In this document: one piece after another, positions 34,055 to 45,243 of the stretch
Layout: each line of letters begins with the position of its first letter
How positions within the stretch are numbered: position 1 is the first letter of the stretch
NCBI RefSeq assembly: GCF_018448925.1
Contig: NZ_RCWE01000012.1
Span: 1 to 64,000 of the forward strand
Direction of reading: 5' to 3'
Length of the DNA: 64,000 nt
Origin: Photorhabdus akhurstii
GTDB taxonomy: Bacteria > Pseudomonadota > Gammaproteobacteria > Enterobacterales > Enterobacteriaceae
The notes under the pieces: generated by a model
What the model was told of the DNA's origin: nothing
The model's database searches: none
The model's input: only the letters and a program-made list of their open reading frames with translations
Program-made: the position numbers and the translations under genes

Positions 34055-34930
34055 CTAATCTGAACGCCCTATTAAAGGAAGCTGTTCCAGCATATCTTTA
34101 AGATTCATAGCATCCCAAGGAAGGTGTTCTGCAATCCCAAGCCCAACAACTTTAGCCCGAGAGGCTGCCTTTTGGATCAGAGCCAGCACATCGGGAATGT
34201 TAAGTTTACCTTTGGCGATACCAGCGAAATCATGCTCACAGGCACCCGGACGAGCGAACAATACGGAACGGAAGTTATTTTCATCCAGTACATCCAAATC
34301 AATGTGAATTGCCAGACATTCGATTTTTTCTTCTTCAATCCATTTCATCACCGACTCGCCTCCCGCTCTGACATCATTCGGAGAACAGGTTCTGATTGCG
34401 TTATCAGCAATGAACTTTTTCTCATATTCCAGCGGGCTGTGTATTCCTGCGATCATGACTCTCCGGGAAGGTACTGGGCAAACCACGGTGGTTGTCAGAT
34501 CGGGATCGCCATTGCCCATCAGTGCGCCAAGAACATGAGCGTGAGCATTCTGAAATTGAGCGGGAGTCATAACATCAGGATGCGAATCAATCCACAGTAT
34601 CCCTAGCTTTTCTCCCCAGCGCTCACTCAGCCAGGCAAAAGGGGCGAGATCAACCAGACAGTCACCACCAAACGTGACGATATTATCTGGCTTATATTCA
34701 CGAATAATTTTCCAGACGCTACTAAGCTGAGTTTTAAGTGCTTCCCTGCCGATAATGCCATTTTCTACCGAGAGAGGCTCGGCGGGTTCCTGAATGGGTA
34801 CATGAATAACAGGCGCATCCGTTTCCGGTGCAAGCCAGTTCAGCATTTCCGCACCAAATTTGTATGCCGGGTTATTTCCCCCTTGCCACTGCGGCATAAC
34901 CAGCCTGATAGTATTTGAACAGTTAGTCAT
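34055..34930 (-). CDS. Arginase/agmatinase-family hydrolase with a Cys in place of the first metal His
   Basis: 291 aa from the ATG at 34930, chosen because AAGGAG sits seven bases before it; an ATG at 34948 lacks this. Ureohydrolase motifs: GGDC (88-91), WIDSHPDV (Asp115, His117, Asp119) and HIDLDVLD (Asp211, Asp213). In arginase and agmatinase the first motif is GGDH, whose His binds one Mn ion; here it is Cys. Such GGDC proteins may form a subfamily of unknown substrate. It is monocistronic and divergent from the next gene. Confidence 0.8.
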   Translation of the reverse strand: MTNCSNTIRLVMPQWQGGNNPAYKFGAEMLNWLAPETDAPVIHVPIQEPAEPLSVENGIIGREALKTQLSSVWKIIREYKPDNIVTFGGDCLVDLAPFAWLSERWGEKLGILWIDSHPDVMTPAQFQNAHAHVLGALMGNGDPDLTTTVVCPVPSRRVMIAGIHSPLEYEKKFIADNAIRTCSPNDVRAGGESVMKWIEEEKIECLAIHIDLDVLDENNFRSVLFARPGACEHDFAGIAKGKLNIPDVLALIQKAASRAKVVGLGIAEHLPWDAMNLKDMLEQLPLIGRSD

Positions 34931-35221
34931 TACGATACTCCTTTGCATATATGTAAAGTGTATTCAACATCAGCCAGGCTGACGCCTCATCGACACTCCT
35001 TTCCCGCCTTATGTCGGCTGGAGTGCCTTTTCGAGGTAAAGATGATTTTCAGTCTGAACCATCCTTCAATCGCTTCTATCTGACCAATAACCACTCTACT
35101 GCAAAAAATAGCAAATAAAATAACCCAATGGGATAGGCAGTAAATTGCTGAATGAGATAGGATCTTGACCTGATAAACACTAAATTAACCTGATCAATCT
35201 ATTACCAATTAAGAAGGCATT

Positions 35222-37237
35222 ATGTGGTTTTCCAGATTTAAACTGGCTTTTATCGCACTTCTACTTCCTTGGTTGCTAACGGTAGCAACACAAATGGCGG
35301 GAAGAATCTATCTTCTCTTAGCTTATGGCAATCATCAGCTTCTTGTTGATTCTACTCAAGACGTGGAACGCATGTTCTGGATCGGCGGACTGTTTGATAT
35401 TCGAATTGCCAGTTTGCTGTTTGTGCCTTGTCTGCTGATTGCTAGCTTATTTGCCATTAATAAAAATAGCTTCAACATATGGCAACACGCCTATCCGTGG
35501 TTGGCAACAATACTCAATACCGTGGTCGGGGCTTTGACGGTAAGTAATGTTTACTACTATGCCACTTATGAACGGTCGTTCGATATTTTCATCTTCGGCT
35601 TAGTGGAAGATGATACGCAAGCCGTGCTATACACCTTATGGAACGATTATCCTGTTATCGAAAGTTTGCTCTGTTTAGCGCTGTTCGCAATGACTGTTTT
35701 CTGGTCCTGTCTGCTCTGGCAACGCTACCTTATTGCACGCACAGAGCGCAAAACCAGTCTGCCCGTTTCTGCTATCGCGACGCTGGTTATTTTGACTGTC
35801 TGTTTCGTTGGTATGCGTGGCTCCATAGGTACCTTCCCATTACGTCAGGCCAATACACAGGTTTCAGAAGTCAAAATGCTTAATATGTTGACGCCTAATG
35901 GCCCAATGGCACTGAACTGGGCGTTTAATGATCATTACAAAAATAGCTACTTCCCAGAAGCAACAGATGAACAAGGTAGCTGGTTATTAAACCATTTTCT
36001 GGAGAAACCAACCCCTGCAAATCTGTCACCGTTTATGGCTAAAACTGCCGACAACCCTACCGCTCAAAAAAATCCGCCTAATGTAATATTTAACGTCATG
36101 GAGAGTATGGGTTATCACCTACAAAGCTTGGATCGCCCAGATCTTGATGTTTTTGGCGCCCTACGCCAGCACTGGCAAAACGACTGGCGTTTTGAACGTT
36201 TCGTTTCCGAAGGCGATGGCACCATTGACAGTTTGAGCCGTTTCTTGATCCGCAGCCCAAACAGCGCAGTCAGTCAATCCACCGCGCAGGATCTCGATTT
36301 CACCAGCAATATGTTCAAACCCTATCTGGCGAATGGTTACAAAATTATCTTCGTCACATCCGGTAACGGCGCATGGCGTAATTTGAATCAGTTCCTGCCA
36401 AATCTGGGAGTCAGTGAATTTATCGATCAGAATGGGCTAAAAAAACGCTATCCAGAAGCCAAATTTGGTACTTGGGGCGTGCCTGATGAGTTTATGTTCC
36501 GTTATATTGAAGATCGCCTGACTCAGGCAGAAAAGAACGGGGAACATGTTCTGATTATGTCATTGTCTACGACCCATCATCCTCCGTATAAATCACCAGA
36601 AGGCTACAAGAAAACCGATATTAAGCTGAACGATATAGAGAAGCAGCGTTTAAGTCATTTGGCTAGTGGTGATGAACTACAAGAGGTTTTCCACACTCTG
36701 CGTTATGCCAACGATCAATTAGGGCAGTTTATTAGTTGGGTGAAATCCCAGTCATTGGCTTCCCATACCATTATTGCGGCAACCGGTGACCATAATATTC
36801 GAGGTATTAGCTATCCAGATGCTCACGAATTGGCAATCGGCCACGGCGTGCCGTTTTATCTCTACGTGCCGCCCGCTTATCGCCAAAACGCAACTTTTGA
36901 CGCGACCAGAGTCGGCAGTCATAAAGACATTTGGCCAACCCTCTACCATTTGAGCTTGTCACATACGGCTTACTACCGTACCGGCTGTAATTTGCTGGCT
37001 AAACATCTAGATCCTATCTGGTGCCAAGGATATAACCCAGAAGTCACTATTACACCACAAGGGGCCTATATCATGATTGGCAAAGGTGAATTTCGACCGT
37101 GGGCAAATCAAACAGGCTTGTTACTCGGTGAACCCCAGCCAATGACAGCCGACCAAACCAAACAGTTCCAACGTTGGCAGGTATTTACCGATCTCCTGTC
37201 ATGGCAATTAAATCGTCAAGTTCACCACCAGCAATAA
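35222..37237 (+). CDS. LTA-synthase-like membrane sulfatase / phospho-group transferase
   Basis: 671 aa. The N-terminus has about five membrane segments (residues 1-200) and is followed by a large periplasmic domain of the alkaline phosphatase/sulfatase superfamily. VIFNVMESMGYH is the first metal strand, EGDGTIDSLSRF holds the likely Thr nucleophile, and ATGDHNIRG with IGHGVPFYLYVP carry the C-terminal metal ligands. This architecture is shared by LtaS, OpgB and other phosphoglycerol or phosphoethanolamine transferases. It probably decorates a periplasmic glycan or lipid; the acceptor is unknown. It ends convergent to malG. Confidence 0.85.
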   Translation: MWFSRFKLAFIALLLPWLLTVATQMAGRIYLLLAYGNHQLLVDSTQDVERMFWIGGLFDIRIASLLFVPCLLIASLFAINKNSFNIWQHAYPWLATILNTVVGALTVSNVYYYATYERSFDIFIFGLVEDDTQAVLYTLWNDYPVIESLLCLALFAMTVFWSCLLWQRYLIARTERKTSLPVSAIATLVILTVCFVGMRGSIGTFPLRQANTQVSEVKMLNMLTPNGPMALNWAFNDHYKNSYFPEATDEQGSWLLNHFLEKPTPANLSPFMAKTADNPTAQKNPPNVIFNVMESMGYHLQSLDRPDLDVFGALRQHWQNDWRFERFVSEGDGTIDSLSRFLIRSPNSAVSQSTAQDLDFTSNMFKPYLANGYKIIFVTSGNGAWRNLNQFLPNLGVSEFIDQNGLKKRYPEAKFGTWGVPDEFMFRYIEDRLTQAEKNGEHVLIMSLSTTHHPPYKSPEGYKKTDIKLNDIEKQRLSHLASGDELQEVFHTLRYANDQLGQFISWVKSQSLASHTIIAATGDHNIRGISYPDAHELAIGHGVPFYLYVPPAYRQNATFDATRVGSHKDIWPTLYHLSLSHTAYYRTGCNLLAKHLDPIWCQGYNPEVTITPQGAYIMIGKGEFRPWANQTGLLLGEPQPMTADQTKQFQRWQVFTDLLSWQLNRQVHHQQ

Positions 37238-37250
37238 TTGATACTTCCGT

Positions 37251-37284
37251 GAATCCCTTTAATCTCAATCTATTAAAGGGATTC
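37251..37284. terminator. Bidirectional terminator between the LTA-synthase-like gene and malG
   Basis: GAATCCCTTTAAT and ATTAAAGGGATTC form a perfect 13-bp stem with an 8-base loop in the 66-bp gap between two convergent genes. Confidence 0.8.
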
Positions 37285-37303
37285 ACCCTGATGAATATTG
37301 CGA

Positions 37304-38194
37304 TTAGCCTTTTACTCCCCCGGCGGTCAAACCACTGACCAACCAGCGTTGAGCAACCAAGAAAACGATGGTAATAGGGAGTGCTGAGAGCACAGCGGCA
37401 GCGGCAAAATCTCCCCAAAGATAGTTCTGTGGGTTAAGGTACTGCTGCATGCCCACCGCCAAAGTGTAATTGTTCACATCTCGCAGAAGCAGTGAGGCAA
37501 CAGGCACTTCCGTAATCACACCAATGAAGGAAAGAATGAATACCACTGCCAGAATCGGTACCGAAAGCGGTAGCAGCACCATACGGAAAGCTTGCCACGG
37601 TGTCGCGCCATCAAGCGCAGCCGCCTCTTCCAAGGAGCCATCAATGGTTTCGAAATAGCCTTTAATTGTCCAGACATGCAACGCAATGCCCCCCAGGTAG
37701 GCAAAAATCACACCACCGTGGGTATTAAGGCCGATAAACGGTACATATTCCCCTAGTCGATCAAACAGGGCATATAGCGCCACCAAGGAAAGGACCGCCG
37801 GGAACATCTGAAAAATTAGCATGCCTTTCAGTAAGGTGCTTTTACCGCGAAAACGCATACGGGCAAAAGCATAAGCGCAGGTCGTTGATAATGTTACGAT
37901 ACCTACAGCGGTAATAAAGGCGACCTTAACAGAGTTCCAGAGCCATAGCATAACGGGGAAAGGTGGCGGTGTAACACGGCCATCCGGTGATACCACACTG
38001 TAGCCAAGCGCCAATTTCCAATGTTCCCAAGAGATACTTTCCGGGATCAAACTCCCCGTGGCAAAGTTCCCCGGTCGCAGGGAGATAGTAATAACCATCA
38101 GCAACGGGAATAAGATCATGGCAATAAAGGTTAACATCAACAAATGTGTCGCCAACAAACGCCATTTCTGCGATTTGGGTTGAACCATCGCCAT
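37304..38194 (-). CDS. malG: Maltose/maltodextrin ABC transporter permease MalG
   Basis: 296 aa, the same as E. coli MalG. It is an inner-membrane permease subunit with six membrane segments. The EAA loop that docks MalK is [22 protein letters not shown], and the C-terminus GLTAGGVKG is conserved. It pairs with MalF, 12 bases upstream in the malEFG operon. Confidence 0.97.
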   Translation of the reverse strand: MAMVQPKSQKWRLLATHLLMLTFIAMILFPLLMVITISLRPGNFATGSLIPESISWEHWKLALGYSVVSPDGRVTPPPFPVMLWLWNSVKVAFITAVGIVTLSTTCAYAFARMRFRGKSTLLKGMLIFQMFPAVLSLVALYALFDRLGEYVPFIGLNTHGGVIFAYLGGIALHVWTIKGYFETIDGSLEEAAALDGATPWQAFRMVLLPLSVPILAVVFILSFIGVITEVPVASLLLRDVNNYTLAVGMQQYLNPQNYLWGDFAAAAVLSALPITIVFLVAQRWLVSGLTAGGVKG

Positions 38195-38206
38195 TGCATT
38201 CCCTCC

Positions 38207-39763
38207 TTAGTCAAATTTAATGCGGGTCGCTTTCAGGTTAATAACCGCCAGTGCGCCAACCAACAAAAAGATCACTGTAGCAATGGCCGCAGCCAAGCCA
38301 AAGTCCTGACCACTACTGCCGTCGAAAGCAATACGGTAGGTGTAACTCACCAGTAAATCGGTATAGCCTGCTGGCGTCGTGGTGCCAATGCGATCTGGTC
38401 CACCAAGGGTTAACAACTGAATCAGAACAAAGTTGTTAAAGTTAAAGGCAAAACTGGCAATCATTAGCGGTGTTAATGGCTTAATCAGCAACGGGAAGGT
38501 AATCTTAAAAAAGTTCTGAAACGGTCCTGCGCCATCCATTGCCGATGCTTCATACAGATCATCTGGTATTGCCTTCAACAACCCCATGCAGAGGATCATC
38601 ATGTAGGGATACCCAAGCCAAGTATTCACCACAATCAACATGGTTCGCGCCATCGTCGGATCGGTAAACCAAGCAGGTTTAAGACCGAATAGACCGTTAA
38701 GCAATAGATTGATCTCACCAAAACTCTGGTTAAATAACCCTTTGAAAATCAAAATAGAAATAAATGATGGCACTGCATAGGGTAAGATCAACAACACGCG
38801 ATAAACAGCACGACCTTTCAGCGATTCCCACTGCACGATGCAAGCCAAAGCCATGCCAACAGCAACTGTCAGCACTACAGTGAGTAGAGAAAACACAACC
38901 GTCCAAACGAAAATAGCAAGGAATGGTTTCTGAATACCTTCATCCTGTATCACACGCAGGAAATTTTTCCAGCCGATGGAAACAGTAAATCCTGGCGTCA
39001 AAGTCTCATTTCCCCATTGCCCATCAGCATTGACAGACTGATAGAAACCAGTATCGGTATTGGGGCGATAAAGCGTGCCTGTTTGATTATCAGTGAGAGC
39101 CTTACCATCTTCCCCAAAAGAGTATTTAGGATGTACGCCAGAGAATTGACGTAGCGAACTCATTTTCAGTCGGCTGCCATCCGGTAAAACAGCAACCAAC
39201 TGGTTCAGAGCCTGTCGATTCTGGGTGATAGTGCGCAATGTCGCCGCTTCACCGTGCTGGATGCTATCCTGCTCATACAAATGCAGAGTCATCTCTTTCG
39301 TCGCTGACAGAGAAAATGGCTCTGATACCAGTTGTTTAGCCTGATTCGGTACGCTCAGCGCCAAAACCCATAGCTCCGATTTTGGATAGAGCTTAAAAGT
39401 CAATGTTTGCCCCGACTGATACTGACGGCTCATCAGGACAGATTGTGCGCGTTCAAAAGTTAGTTGATTGATACTACTATAGTTGGTGAAGGCGATAGCA
39501 ATGGTGCAAATGAGCGGAAACAGTACAAACAATCCCATTCCTGCTACACCCGGATAGGTATAGCGCCAGGCATAAGTATTGCGGTTGGAAAAAACATAAA
39601 TCCCCATACCTAACAATACCAGTGTCAACATTGCGAACAGATACTCTCCCTGTGAGTACATCAATACCACCAGATAACCGGTAAAGAGTACACACAAGCT
39701 TACTGCAAACCATTTCAGAGCAGAATGCTGCCACCATGATGTTTTTTCGAGCGTCGCTGACAT
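38207..39763 (-). CDS. malF: Maltose/maltodextrin ABC transporter permease MalF
   Basis: 518 aa, close to E. coli MalF (514). It carries the extra N-terminal membrane segments and the large periplasmic P2 loop (about residues 95-275) that contacts MalE. The EAA loop is YEASAMDGAGPFQNFFKITFPL. Maltose is bound in the MalF membrane part in E. coli. The gene lies 123 bases after malE. Confidence 0.97.
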   Translation of the reverse strand: MSATLEKTSWWQHSALKWFAVSLCVLFTGYLVVLMYSQGEYLFAMLTLVLLGMGIYVFSNRNTYAWRYTYPGVAGMGLFVLFPLICTIAIAFTNYSSINQLTFERAQSVLMSRQYQSGQTLTFKLYPKSELWVLALSVPNQAKQLVSEPFSLSATKEMTLHLYEQDSIQHGEAATLRTITQNRQALNQLVAVLPDGSRLKMSSLRQFSGVHPKYSFGEDGKALTDNQTGTLYRPNTDTGFYQSVNADGQWGNETLTPGFTVSIGWKNFLRVIQDEGIQKPFLAIFVWTVVFSLLTVVLTVAVGMALACIVQWESLKGRAVYRVLLILPYAVPSFISILIFKGLFNQSFGEINLLLNGLFGLKPAWFTDPTMARTMLIVVNTWLGYPYMMILCMGLLKAIPDDLYEASAMDGAGPFQNFFKITFPLLIKPLTPLMIASFAFNFNNFVLIQLLTLGGPDRIGTTTPAGYTDLLVSYTYRIAFDGSSGQDFGLAAAIATVIFLLVGALAVINLKATRIKFD

Positions 39764-39816
39764 AATGCTCTTCCTTTTTACTACGACGTAACAGCTTTGC
39801 GGATAGCTTAATCAAT

Positions 39817-39853
39817 CTTCCTGCAAACAGGCATCCTTACTGGTTGCAGGAAA
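39817..39853 (-). promoter_or_regulatory. malE-malF intergenic hairpin
   Basis: CTTCCTGCAAACAG and CTGGTTGCAGGAAAG form a near-perfect stem in the malE-malF gap. A second imperfect hairpin (GACGCCCTTTC with GAAGAGCGCC) is at 39856-39881. In E. coli the same gap holds REP palindromes that raise MalE over MalF output by protecting malE mRNA; these hairpins probably do the same. Confidence 0.6.
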
Positions 39854-39886
39854 GAGACGCCCTTTCAAAAGAAGAGCGCCCACAAG

Positions 39887-41089
39887 TTACTTAGTTATAC
39901 GGGCTTCTGCATCACTTAGCGCAGCATCAACGGCCTGACGGCCAGTCAACGCATTAACAATAGCGTTGCGCATGGCATACCAAAAACTACTCATTTGTGA
40001 GACGTTTGGCATGATTTCGCCTTTTTGAGCATTTTCCATCGTGGCAGCAATACGTGGGTCCTTAGCCAGAATATCGTGGTAGGATTTTAATGACACAGCT
40101 CCCAACGGCTTATCCTTATTCACCATCTCCAGACCTTCGTTGGTCAGCAAGTAGTTTTCCAAGAACTCCTTCGCTAGCTCTTTATTCGGGCTGGCAGCAT
40201 TGATGCCTGCCGTCAATACGCCAACAAACGGCTTAGATGGATGGCCTTTAAAAGTCGGCAACAGCGCCACGCCATAATTTATCTTGCTCTTGTCGATGTT
40301 AGCCCACGCCCACGGACCATTGATGGTCATCGCCGTTTCACCTTTGTTGAACGCCGCTTCAGCAATGGAATAGTCAGTATCCACGTGCAGATGCTTACTT
40401 CTCACCAAATCTATCATGAAACGCAGCCCTGCTTTGGAGCCCTCATTATTCACTCCGACATTCTTCACATCATATGCGCCATTTTCCAACTTGAACGCAT
40501 ATCCTCCATCCGCAGCAATCAACGGCCAAGAGAAATAAGGCTCTTGCAGATTAAACATGATGGCACTTTTGCCTTTGCTCCTCAGTTCCTTATCCAAAGC
40601 CGGGATCTCTTCCCAAGTTTTTGGCGGCGTCTTCACCAAGTCTTTATTGTAGATAAGAGAGAGGGATTCAACTGCGATAGGATAACCGACTAGTTTACCG
40701 TCGTAGCGTACAGCATCCCAAGTGAACGGGAATAGCTTATCTTTGAAGCTTTGATCCGGTGTGATTTCCGTCACGAGACCAGACTGCGCGTAGCCGCCAA
40801 AGCGGTCATGGGCCCAGAAAATAATATCCGGCCCATCGCCGGTTGCTGCAACTTGTGAATACTTCTCTGCAAGCTTGTCTGGATGTTCAACGGTAACATT
40901 GACGCCCGTATCTTTTTCAAACTTCTCACCAACTTGTGCCAGGCCATTGTAGCCTTTATCACCGTTGATCCAGATAACCAACTTACCTTCCTCTATTTTT
41001 GCAAAAGCAGAGGCAGATAACGCTAGCGTGGCTAAGGCAGAAAGCGCTAAGGTACGAACGCTCACTTTTAAAGTTGTTTTTATCATCAT
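39887..41089 (-). CDS. malE: Periplasmic maltose/maltodextrin-binding protein MalE
   Basis: 400 aa including a signal peptide with a basic start and a cleavage site at [12 protein letters not shown]. The mature protein begins [20 protein letters not shown], nearly identical to E. coli MBP. It delivers maltodextrins to MalFGK2 and, in E. coli, to the Tar chemoreceptor. An alternative start is the Met at codon 2. It is first in malEFG, divergent from malK. Confidence 0.98.
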   Translation of the reverse strand: MMIKTTLKVSVRTLALSALATLALSASAFAKIEEGKLVIWINGDKGYNGLAQVGEKFEKDTGVNVTVEHPDKLAEKYSQVAATGDGPDIIFWAHDRFGGYAQSGLVTEITPDQSFKDKLFPFTWDAVRYDGKLVGYPIAVESLSLIYNKDLVKTPPKTWEEIPALDKELRSKGKSAIMFNLQEPYFSWPLIAADGGYAFKLENGAYDVKNVGVNNEGSKAGLRFMIDLVRSKHLHVDTDYSIAEAAFNKGETAMTINGPWAWANIDKSKINYGVALLPTFKGHPSKPFVGVLTAGINAASPNKELAKEFLENYLLTNEGLEMVNKDKPLGAVSLKSYHDILAKDPRIAATMENAQKGEIMPNVSQMSSFWYAMRNAIVNALTGRQAVDAALSDAEARITK

Positions 41090-41463
41090 TCCGTCCTCAT
41101 AGTTTGAAAGGTTCAGAGTGAACTGTTTTGTTACATTGGCGGAGGGTATTAAGCTAGTGTGCGATCAACAATGAAAAGACTCATCCTCCCCTACTCTACG
41201 CCCTACCCGGAATGGCTGTGATCTCTATTCCAAAAACAGAAGAACCGTGCCGTCGACCACAAAAAGGGGCATCTTTTTTTGCGATAATTATCACAAATTA
41301 TCCCTTAACTCATACCTCACCACCTCAGTAACGCTTATCTCATCCTCCTCACTCCTCCCCCATAAAAAACTTCGGTATGGAGGATTTACTCCCCCGTTAT
41401 CTTAAACACACTCTGGTTTATTATTTTTCACCGCGAATTGCGGTGATAAGTCCGAGGGAACAC
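41090..41463. promoter_or_regulatory. malE-malK divergent control region: MalT boxes and CRP site
   Basis: MalT-box-like GGGGAGGATGA is read on the minus strand at 41181-41191. A double box, GGGGAGGAG then GAGGAGGATGAG, is on the minus strand at 41339-41361. These flank TGCGATAATTATCACA (41280-41295), a good CRP palindrome (TGTGA-N6-TCACA with one change). A second weak half site TGTGAT is at 41217. The layout of MalT boxes on both sides of CRP sites matches the E. coli malEp-malKp region, where both operons are activated together. Confidence 0.8.
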
Positions 41464-42573
41464 ATGTCGAGCGTCACACTACATAATGTATCGAAGGCTT
41501 ATGGTGAAACTATTATTTCCAAGAACATCAACCTTGAGATACAAGAAGGGGAATTTATCGTTTTTGTCGGTCCGTCAGGTTGTGGGAAATCGACAATATT
41601 AAGGATGATTGCGGGTCTGGAAGATGTAACTTCCGGTGACTTGCTGATCAACAACATCCGAATGAACGATGTGCCACCCGCCAAACGCGGCGTTGGGATG
41701 GTTTTTCAGTCTTATGCACTGTATCCCCACCTGTCTGTTGCAAACAATATGTCATTCGGCATGAAGCTGGCTGGCGCTAAAAAAAGTGATATTCAGCAAC
41801 GGGTAACGCAAATTGCCGAGATGCTTCAACTCGCTCATCTGCTTGATCGCCGCCCTAAAGCCTTATCAGGCGGGCAACGTCAACGTGTCGCTATTGGCCG
41901 TACTCTGGTTGCTGAACCCAGTGTTTTTCTGTTGGATGAACCTCTTTCCAACCTGGACGCCGCGCTGCGCGTCCAAATGCGCATTGAAATCTCACGCCTG
42001 CATAAGCGTCTGAAACGCACGATGATTTATGTCACTCACGATCAGGTTGAAGCGATGACGCTAGCCGACAGAATCGTGGTACTGGATGCCGGGGATGTTG
42101 CTCAGATCGGCAAACCACTTGAACTATACCACTATCCGGTTAACCGCTTTGTTGCCAGCTTTATTGGCTCACCCAAAATGAATTTCCTGCCAGTTAAAGT
42201 CACGGCTACCGCTATCGATCAGGTACAGATTACTCTGCCCAACCGACAACAAATCTGGCTGCCCGTAGAAAGCAAGGGAGTAAAAGTAGGCAGTAATGTC
42301 TCTCTGGGGATACGTCCTGAACACCTGCTGCCAAGTGATATCGCGGATGTCACGTTGGCAGGCGTAGTGCAGGTTGTCGAGCAGTTAGGCAATGAAACCC
42401 AAGTTCACATTGAAATCCCGGCCATTCATCAAAATTTGGTTTACCGCCAACCTGATGTTGTGCTGGTGGAAGAAGGGTCCACCTTCACCATCGGGCTACC
42501 CCCTCACCGCTGCCATTTATTTCGGGAAGACGGAACGGCATGTCAGCGTCTGCATCAAGAACCCGGTGTTTGA
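41464..42573 (+). CDS. malK: Maltose/maltodextrin ABC transporter ATPase MalK
   Basis: 369 aa from the ATG at 41464 ([14 protein letters not shown]); the open frame upstream to 41377 has no family match. Walker A is [10 protein letters not shown], the Q-loop [12 protein letters not shown], the signature [15 protein letters not shown], Walker [13 protein letters not shown] and the H-loop VTHDQ. The C-terminal regulatory domain (GIRPEHLL and onward) interacts with MalT and IIA-Glc in E. coli. First gene of malK-lamB-malM. Confidence 0.97.
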   Translation: MSSVTLHNVSKAYGETIISKNINLEIQEGEFIVFVGPSGCGKSTILRMIAGLEDVTSGDLLINNIRMNDVPPAKRGVGMVFQSYALYPHLSVANNMSFGMKLAGAKKSDIQQRVTQIAEMLQLAHLLDRRPKALSGGQRQRVAIGRTLVAEPSVFLLDEPLSNLDAALRVQMRIEISRLHKRLKRTMIYVTHDQVEAMTLADRIVVLDAGDVAQIGKPLELYHYPVNRFVASFIGSPKMNFLPVKVTATAIDQVQITLPNRQQIWLPVESKGVKVGSNVSLGIRPEHLLPSDIADVTLAGVVQVVEQLGNETQVHIEIPAIHQNLVYRQPDVVLVEEGSTFTIGLPPHRCHLFREDGTACQRLHQEPGV

Positions 42574-42606
42574 GCCTGAGCTAACTAAGAAACGACAGGA
42601 GAATAA

Positions 42607-43896
<1,290 letters not shown>

Positions 43897-43956
43897 TCCG
43901 GTTACAACGATTTGATCTCAGATCAATCAAATGATTTGTAATGATTAACGCCTTTT

Positions 43957-44003
43957 AGACTGATATGCCTCCTAACCGTGGGGTGGGTATCAGTCTCTTT
44001 TTT
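43957..44003 (+). terminator. Intrinsic terminator between lamB and malM
   Basis: AGACTGATA and TATCAGTCT form a stem followed directly by CTTTTTTT. It lies 60 bases after lamB and before malM, so some transcripts should end at lamB while read-through serves malM. Confidence 0.75.
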
Positions 44004-44025
44004 TCAACCGAACAGGGGTAAGAAG

Positions 44026-44958
44026 ATGAAAACTAAACTGCTCTCATGTTGCCTTAGCGCGGTACTCTGTAGCACATTTCCTCTTATAGGATATGCAACG
44101 CCCATTACCGCGACTCAAACACCTATAACAACTCAAACAACCACGACACAGGATATTGTTGCCCCTTCCCTCTCAATAACAGCATTGCAAAAACTGAGCT
44201 GGCAACCGATTAATACCAGTGATACTCAGACCATTACCCTCAATGCCGCATCTCAGCATCTTAATGAGGGAGATATTCAAGGGCCGATAGCAGCATTCGC
44301 GCTGCCGGCAAACCGAGGCTCTCTGGATATTACCCTGAGCAGCTTAGTACAAGACAAACAAGTTTATGTGCCAAATGTTTTAGTCCTGGATCAAGGGTTA
44401 CGCCCTGCCGCATTTTACCCGAGCAGTTATTTTCCCTATGAACGTCCGGGGGTCATGTCCACCGATCGGCTGGAAGGCACACTAAAGCTAACACCAGCAC
44501 TGGGACAACAACAAATTTATATACTGGTCTACACTACCCGCACCGATTTGCAGCAATCTACACAAATGGTTGATCCCGCCAAAGCTTATGCTCAAGGCGT
44601 CGGAAATGCCGTTCCCGCTATTCCCGATCCTGTTGCCCGCCATACGCCAACAGGCACGTTGAAGTTGAAAGTAAAATCAGAACAAAACGCCGGCAACATC
44701 ACGATTGGTCAAGTTTTTTCAAGTCCAGCACAAGAACCGATCATTGTCGGGCCAACACAAGCCATCGTAACGCCGTCTACGCTGCAAAAAGTCAAACCAG
44801 TCCTGAGTGATACAGAACGATATTTCAGTGATGCAATCAAAAAGGAAATTAATAATGGCAACATCGATAAAGCACTTAAATTGCTGGATGAAGCGGAACG
44901 CCTTGGCTCTGCAACCGCACGAGAAACATTTATCAATAGCATCAAAAACAAGGGGTAA
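44026..44958 (+). CDS. malM: Periplasmic maltose operon protein MalM
   Basis: 310 aa from the ATG at 44026 (MKTKLLSCCLSAVLCSTFP), preceded by AGGGGTAAGAAG. The N-terminus is a signal peptide; the Cys residues in it do not form an obvious lipobox. The body matches MalM (ALPANRGSLDITLSSLV, VLVLDQGLRPAAFYPSSYF, GTLKLTPALGQQQIYILVYTT). The frame is open back to 43978, but this runs through the terminator. The precise role is unknown. Last gene of the operon. Confidence 0.93.
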   Translation: MKTKLLSCCLSAVLCSTFPLIGYATPITATQTPITTQTTTTQDIVAPSLSITALQKLSWQPINTSDTQTITLNAASQHLNEGDIQGPIAAFALPANRGSLDITLSSLVQDKQVYVPNVLVLDQGLRPAAFYPSSYFPYERPGVMSTDRLEGTLKLTPALGQQQIYILVYTTRTDLQQSTQMVDPAKAYAQGVGNAVPAIPDPVARHTPTGTLKLKVKSEQNAGNITIGQVFSSPAQEPIIVGPTQAIVTPSTLQKVKPVLSDTERYFSDAIKKEINNGNIDKALKLLDEAERLGSATARETFINSIKNKG

Positions 44959-45032
44959 ACCAGACATTAATTCATTCAATACAAATGCTCTTCGAAAAGG
45001 AGGGCATTGGGTCTAACCCCTTTTTACACACA

Positions 45033-45052
45033 TCCCCCAGAAATGGGGTTTT
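45033..45052 (+). terminator. Hairpin after malM
   Basis: CCCC and GGGG around AGAAAT, followed by TTTT, 75 bases after malM. A second, bulged stem (AAAAGG with CCTTTT) lies just before it at 44996-45025. Short stem, moderate support. Confidence 0.55.
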
Positions 45053-45166
45053 ATACCCTATGCATCGCGACGGCAAGGGAGCGAATCCCCGGGAGCATAG
45101 GTAACTATGTGACCGGGGTGAGTGAGCGCAGCCAACAAAGAGGCAACTTGAAAGATGACGGGTATA
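45052..45166 (+). repeat. ERIC element, copy 3 (internal deletion)
   Basis: TATACCCTATG joins directly to CATCGCGACGGCAAGGGAGC, so the GATTTCAAG part of the left end is missing. The rest matches the other copies (GCGAATCCCCGGGAGCATAG, GTGACCGGGGTGAGTGAG, CTTGAAAGATGACGGGTATA). It sits between malM and the AbiEi-like gene and marks the left border of the accessory block. Confidence 0.9.
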
Positions 45167-45243
45167 TGTATACAAATAATTGTCATGATGGATATCTATA
45201 CACAAAACACCCTTTAAAGGGGTTTTACAGTAGAGATAATAAA

